From contig JAFLDC010000097.1 of the NCBI GenBank assembly GCA_017302775.1, positions 1 through 8,296 of the forward strand: a DNA stretch of 8,296 bases. The letters run 5' to 3'. The DNA is from Sphingomonadales bacterium (GTDB lineage Bacteria > Pseudomonadota > Alphaproteobacteria > Sphingomonadales > Sphingomonadaceae). Below are positions 5,896 to 8,296 of the stretch, in pieces. The translations under genes and the position numbers were made by a program. The notes under the pieces are model-generated. The model saw only the letters and a list, made by a program, of their open reading frames with translations, was not told the DNA's origin and searched no databases. Within the stretch, counting starts at the first letter, position 1. Each line of letters opens with the position of its first letter.

Positions 5896-6384
5896 CTAGG
5901 CAGGCTCCGGATAGATAATCGCCAGCACTTCCCATTCCTTCTCGCCCGCCGGCAAGCGGACCTTGCGCAGATCGCCTACCGCAGCACCGCGGAGCGCGCG
6001 GGCCATGGGTGCGCTCCACCCGATCAGTTGATGCGACGCATCTTGCTCGTCATCCCCGACCAACGTGACGGTAAGGTGATTGTCCTCCTCGTCAGCGATG
6101 GTCACTGTTGCGCCAAACCACGCGCGGGTCTGGTCGGTCTGACGGGCTGGATCAATCACCCGGCAGGCCTTCATCCGCCGCGCCAGATGCGCCAGTTCGC
6201 GGTCGATCTCGCGCATCCGCTTGCGGCCATAGAGGTAATCGCCGTTCTCGCTGCGGTCGCCGTTACCCGCCGCCCAACTGACGATCTCCACGATCGCCGG
6301 GCGCTCCGTGCCAAGCAAGTGGTCGTAACGCGCCCGCAACGCAGCCATACCGGCCGGCGTGATCGGCGGACCTTCCTGCCTCAT
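5896..6384 (-). CDS. greB: Transcription elongation factor GreB
   Basis: GreB enters the RNA polymerase secondary channel and stimulates cleavage of backtracked RNA, rescuing stalled complexes. The 162-residue length fits the family. Residues about 8-78 form the N-terminal coiled coil. Its tip is GNGDRSENGDY, with the acidic residues D43 and E46 that coordinate the catalytic metal. VSWAAGNGDRSENGDYLYGRKRMREIDR is closer to E. coli GreB (WAASLGDRSENADYQY, KKRLREIDR) than to GreA. The C-terminal FKBP-like domain includes FGATVTI (90-96), SPMARAL-like SAPMARALRG (124-133) and LPAGEKEWEVLAI (144-156). Its ATG overlaps the upstream transglycosylase stop (ATGA, 6381-6384), and its own stop lies 2 nt before DUF4169. 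No strong Shine-Dalgarno is visible, consistent with coupled translation. Confidence 0.95.
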   Translation of the reverse strand: MRQEGPPITPAGMAALRARYDHLLGTERPAIVEIVSWAAGNGDRSENGDYLYGRKRMREIDRELAHLARRMKACRVIDPARQTDQTRAWFGATVTIADEEDNHLTVTLVGDDEQDASHQLIGWSAPMARALRGAAVGDLRKVRLPAGEKEWEVLAIIYPEPA

Positions 6385-8296
6385 CCCGGATAACGCTTGC
6401 CCAGAAAGTGGCTGAGCGGATTAGGTCCGCGATAACCGGCCCGGGCGGGATTCATTGCCTCGTAAACCACGGCATTCTCCAGCACTCGCTGCACATAGTT
6501 GCGGGTTTCGCTGACCGGAATCTTTTCCACCCATTCCACCCAATCAACCGCCCCGGTACGCGGGTCGCCGTTGGCGCGCAGCCATTTGTTTACGTTACCG
6601 GCCCCGGCGTTGTAAGCCGCCACGGCCAGCGGATAGGAGCCACCGTAGTAATCGAGCATCCGCCGGAAATATCCATCCCCCAGCAACATGTTGTAGCCGG
6701 CATCCGTGGTCAGGGCCTGGCCTTCATAGCTCAGCCCCATTTTCCCGGCCTGCTCGCGCGCCGTCATCGGCATCAGCTGCATCAGGCCGCGTGCCCCGGC
6801 GTGGCTGATCGCATTCATCGCAAACTGGCTCTCCTGTCGGGTAATAGCGTGAACGAAAGTCCAGTTTGAGCCCTGCGGGATCGGTATCAGCGGAAAGCTG
6901 GTCTTCCGGAAAATTCCATGTCCGTCGGCATGCGCTGCCTGCCCCAGGATCACCCCCAGATCGCGTCGGCCCAGATCGCGCGCCAGATCCGCAACCATGA
7001 CGTGATCGCCTTCACTTTCGGCCTGTTCGGCGATTTCCTTGAAGAACCGTATCGCGGTTGGCCAGTCGCTCTCCCGCGCGACTTCCCGGACGGCCTTGGT
7101 CAAGGGCCGCGCATTGAAGGCATCACGCTGCGCTGGGGTCGGCACGACCGTGGGCGCTGTATCAAGCGGCGGGAGCGGCTGGCCAAGCCGTTCCAGCGCG
7201 AGCAATCCATAATACTGGTCGGGGTATTGCGCCGCCATGTTGAAATAGCGCGTGGCCTCAGCCTGATTGCCGCCCTGCGCTGCAGCGCGCCCGGCCCAAT
7301 AGAACCCTTTCGACCGGGTCTGCGGGGTTCGCGCAGCAGCGCCGTAACGCCAGAACAGCGGGGCAGCGCGGTTGCCATCGCGCAGGGACCACAGCGATTT
7401 CGTGCCGCCCAGCCACATGAGAGAGGTGTAATCGTCACGGATCGCAAAGCTTTGTGCGGACACGTCGGTGCCGGGTGCGAATGTGTCATCAACCGATGCC
7501 GCCACCCTTACTGCGCTGTTTGCATCGACGTTGCGGGCCACGGCCAGCAATTCGCCCACCCAGCGGCGCGGTTCGCGCGGAGGGCGGGTAAAGCGTGGCC
7601 GGTTGGTTATCACGGCTGCGGCTGCATTGCTTTGGCCGGCACCCCGCAGCATGCGGCTGCGATTGTAGATATAGCCGGGGTCACCCAGCGCTTCGGGACC
7701 GATTTCGATCCCGGCCGCAGCCGGATCGCGGCCATTGATCAGGCCCAGCCGGGCGGCAAAGGTCATGCGCTTGGCCGGTGATACATAGAGCAGCTGCCGC
7801 TCGGCCTGCGGGGCGGCGTTGGCCCACAATAACGCATCCATCCGGGCATCGTGATCGTCCAGCGTCAGCGTGGGGCCAAGGCGTGCGAACAGCGCGGCTT
7901 CGGTCATGTCGCTCATCAACCCGCCGCGCCATGCCTCCAGCGCGACCTGATTGGCCTCCGGGCGGCCCATCGCTGCCAGCGCCACGGCATAGTGGCCACG
8001 CCCGCCGTTGGTCAGCGGAGGGAAGCGGTCGAAGAAGCCAACGATCTGTGCCGCTGGGACGCTTTCCCGATCCAGCGATCGCTCGGCATAGCCGCGCAGC
8101 TTGGCTTCCTCCGGCAGTCCGGGGAAGGCAAGCAGGAACCCGGCATATTCACCAAAGGTGAAGTTGGGGCTGGCGGTAAGCAGGCGCCAGCGTTCCACGG
8201 CCCGGTGCATGTCTCCCGGTGGCAATGCCCGTAGCGCCGTCCGCGCCTGATCCCACTCCATCCCCTCGGTATGAGCGGACTGGGCGAGGGCTGGCG
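6381..8296 (-). CDS. Soluble lytic murein transglycosylase (Slt-type), N-terminus cut by window edge
   Basis: The enzyme cleaves the MurNAc-GlcNAc bond of peptidoglycan in the periplasm, forming 1,6-anhydro ends. An ATG at 8261 would give 626 residues, but the frame stays open to 8296. The extra codons read PALAQSAHTEG, a typical signal-peptidase site, so I infer that the true start is beyond the window. Using the ATG as residue 1, about 1-450 is a helical, superhelix-like domain (for example SKGFYWAGRAAAQGGNQAEATRYF written in parts at 317-340). The C-terminal SLT domain begins near 465. The catalytic Glu is E477 (TRQESQF), followed by GLMQLMP (492-498), AVAAYNAG (546-553) and RNYVQRVLEN (587-596). 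The layout is that of E. coli Slt70. It heads the visible row of coupled genes. Confidence is high for the family and lower for the exact paralogue. Confidence 0.93.
   Translation of the reverse strand, partial: PALAQSAHTEGMEWDQARTALRALPPGDMHRAVERWRLLTASPNFTFGEYAGFLLAFPGLPEEAKLRGYAERSLDRESVPAAQIVGFFDRFPPLTNGGRGHYAVALAAMGRPEANQVALEAWRGGLMSDMTEAALFARLGPTLTLDDHDARMDALLWANAAPQAERQLLYVSPAKRMTFAARLGLINGRDPAAAGIEIGPEALGDPGYIYNRSRMLRGAGQSNAAAAVITNRPRFTRPPREPRRWVGELLAVARNVDANSAVRVAASVDDTFAPGTDVSAQSFAIRDDYTSLMWLGGTKSLWSLRDGNRAAPLFWRYGAAARTPQTRSKGFYWAGRAAAQGGNQAEATRYFNMAAQYPDQYYGLLALERLGQPLPPLDTAPTVVPTPAQRDAFNARPLTKAVREVARESDWPTAIRFFKEIAEQAESEGDHVMVADLARDLGRRDLGVILGQAAHADGHGIFRKTSFPLIPIPQGSNWTFVHAITRQESQFAMNAISHAGARGLMQLMPMTAREQAGKMGLSYEGQALTTDAGYNMLLGDGYFRRMLDYYGGSYPLAVAAYNAGAGNVNKWLRANGDPRTGAVDWVEWVEKIPVSETRNYVQRVLENAVVYEAMNPARAGYRGPNPLSHFLGKRYPG

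Noticed and set aside
5894..6019. Upstream extension of the DUF4169 frame
   Set aside because: The extra 42 codons overlap greB in another frame and read as Arg/Gly/Cys-rich noise; the family begins at MAEVINLR.
6918..7781. Long plus-strand open frame of 287 codons
   Set aside because: It lies wholly antisense to the transglycosylase gene, with Arg/Gly/His-rich, low-complexity composition typical of a reverse-strand shadow in GC-rich coding DNA; no motif or ribosome site supports it.
1..8296. CRISPR, transposon, integron, toxin-antitoxin or phage defence module
   Set aside because: No spaced direct repeats, terminal inverted repeats, transposase, integrase or paired toxin-like genes were seen; all genes are housekeeping or envelope types with uniform strand and composition.

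Overview
The window looks like an ordinary, gene-dense stretch of chromosome from a GC-rich alphaproteobacterium, most likely Sphingomonadales (an Erythrobacter/Novosphingobium-type relative). This placement is inference. It rests on the DUF4169 protein beside greB, an RlmN with a roughly 20-residue insertion, a 17 kDa-antigen-type glycine zipper protein and an IalB-like protein directly upstream of rlmN. Every gene I can support lies on the minus strand, so transcription runs from right to left. I see no mobile element, CRISPR array, tRNA, rRNA or phage-type module. No gene-free stretch exceeds about 92 bases.

Right part (8296 down to 3721): a tightly packed six-gene row. A Slt-type lytic transglycosylase, whose signal peptide runs off the right edge, overlaps greB by 4 nt (ATGA). 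greB is 2 nt from a DUF4169 gene. DUF4169 shares one base with a 67-codon hypothetical gene. That gene lies 6 nt from an exported IalB-like protein, which is followed after 35 nt by rlmN. The spacing suggests one transcript with translational coupling, mixing cell-wall turnover, RNA polymerase rescue and 23S rRNA modification. A weak hairpin right after the rlmN stop may end it.

Middle (3628 to 3272): a small exported glycine zipper protein with its own leader. Its Shine-Dalgarno lies in one arm of a 7-bp inverted repeat.

Left-middle (3215 to 580): an SDR reductase with pteridine reductase/FolM-like active-site spacing, overlapping by ATGA a GDT1/TMEM165-type cation transporter, then after 42 nt a cyclopropane-fatty-acid-synthase-family methyltransferase. 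The SDR start codon sits inside a perfect 12-bp inverted repeat, which is the most unusual cis feature here. The methyltransferase has Met where the E. coli Cfa family has an active-site Cys.

Left edge (504 to 1): the N-terminal 168 codons of an exported retropepsin-like aspartic protease. Its short leader contains three ordered GTGTAT/ATACAC half-sites that look like an operator.

I did not find a convincing undescribed multi-gene system. The items worth a second look are the two putative operators or dyads, the start-codon hairpin, the variant Cfa active site and the conserved-looking small-gene cassette around greB.
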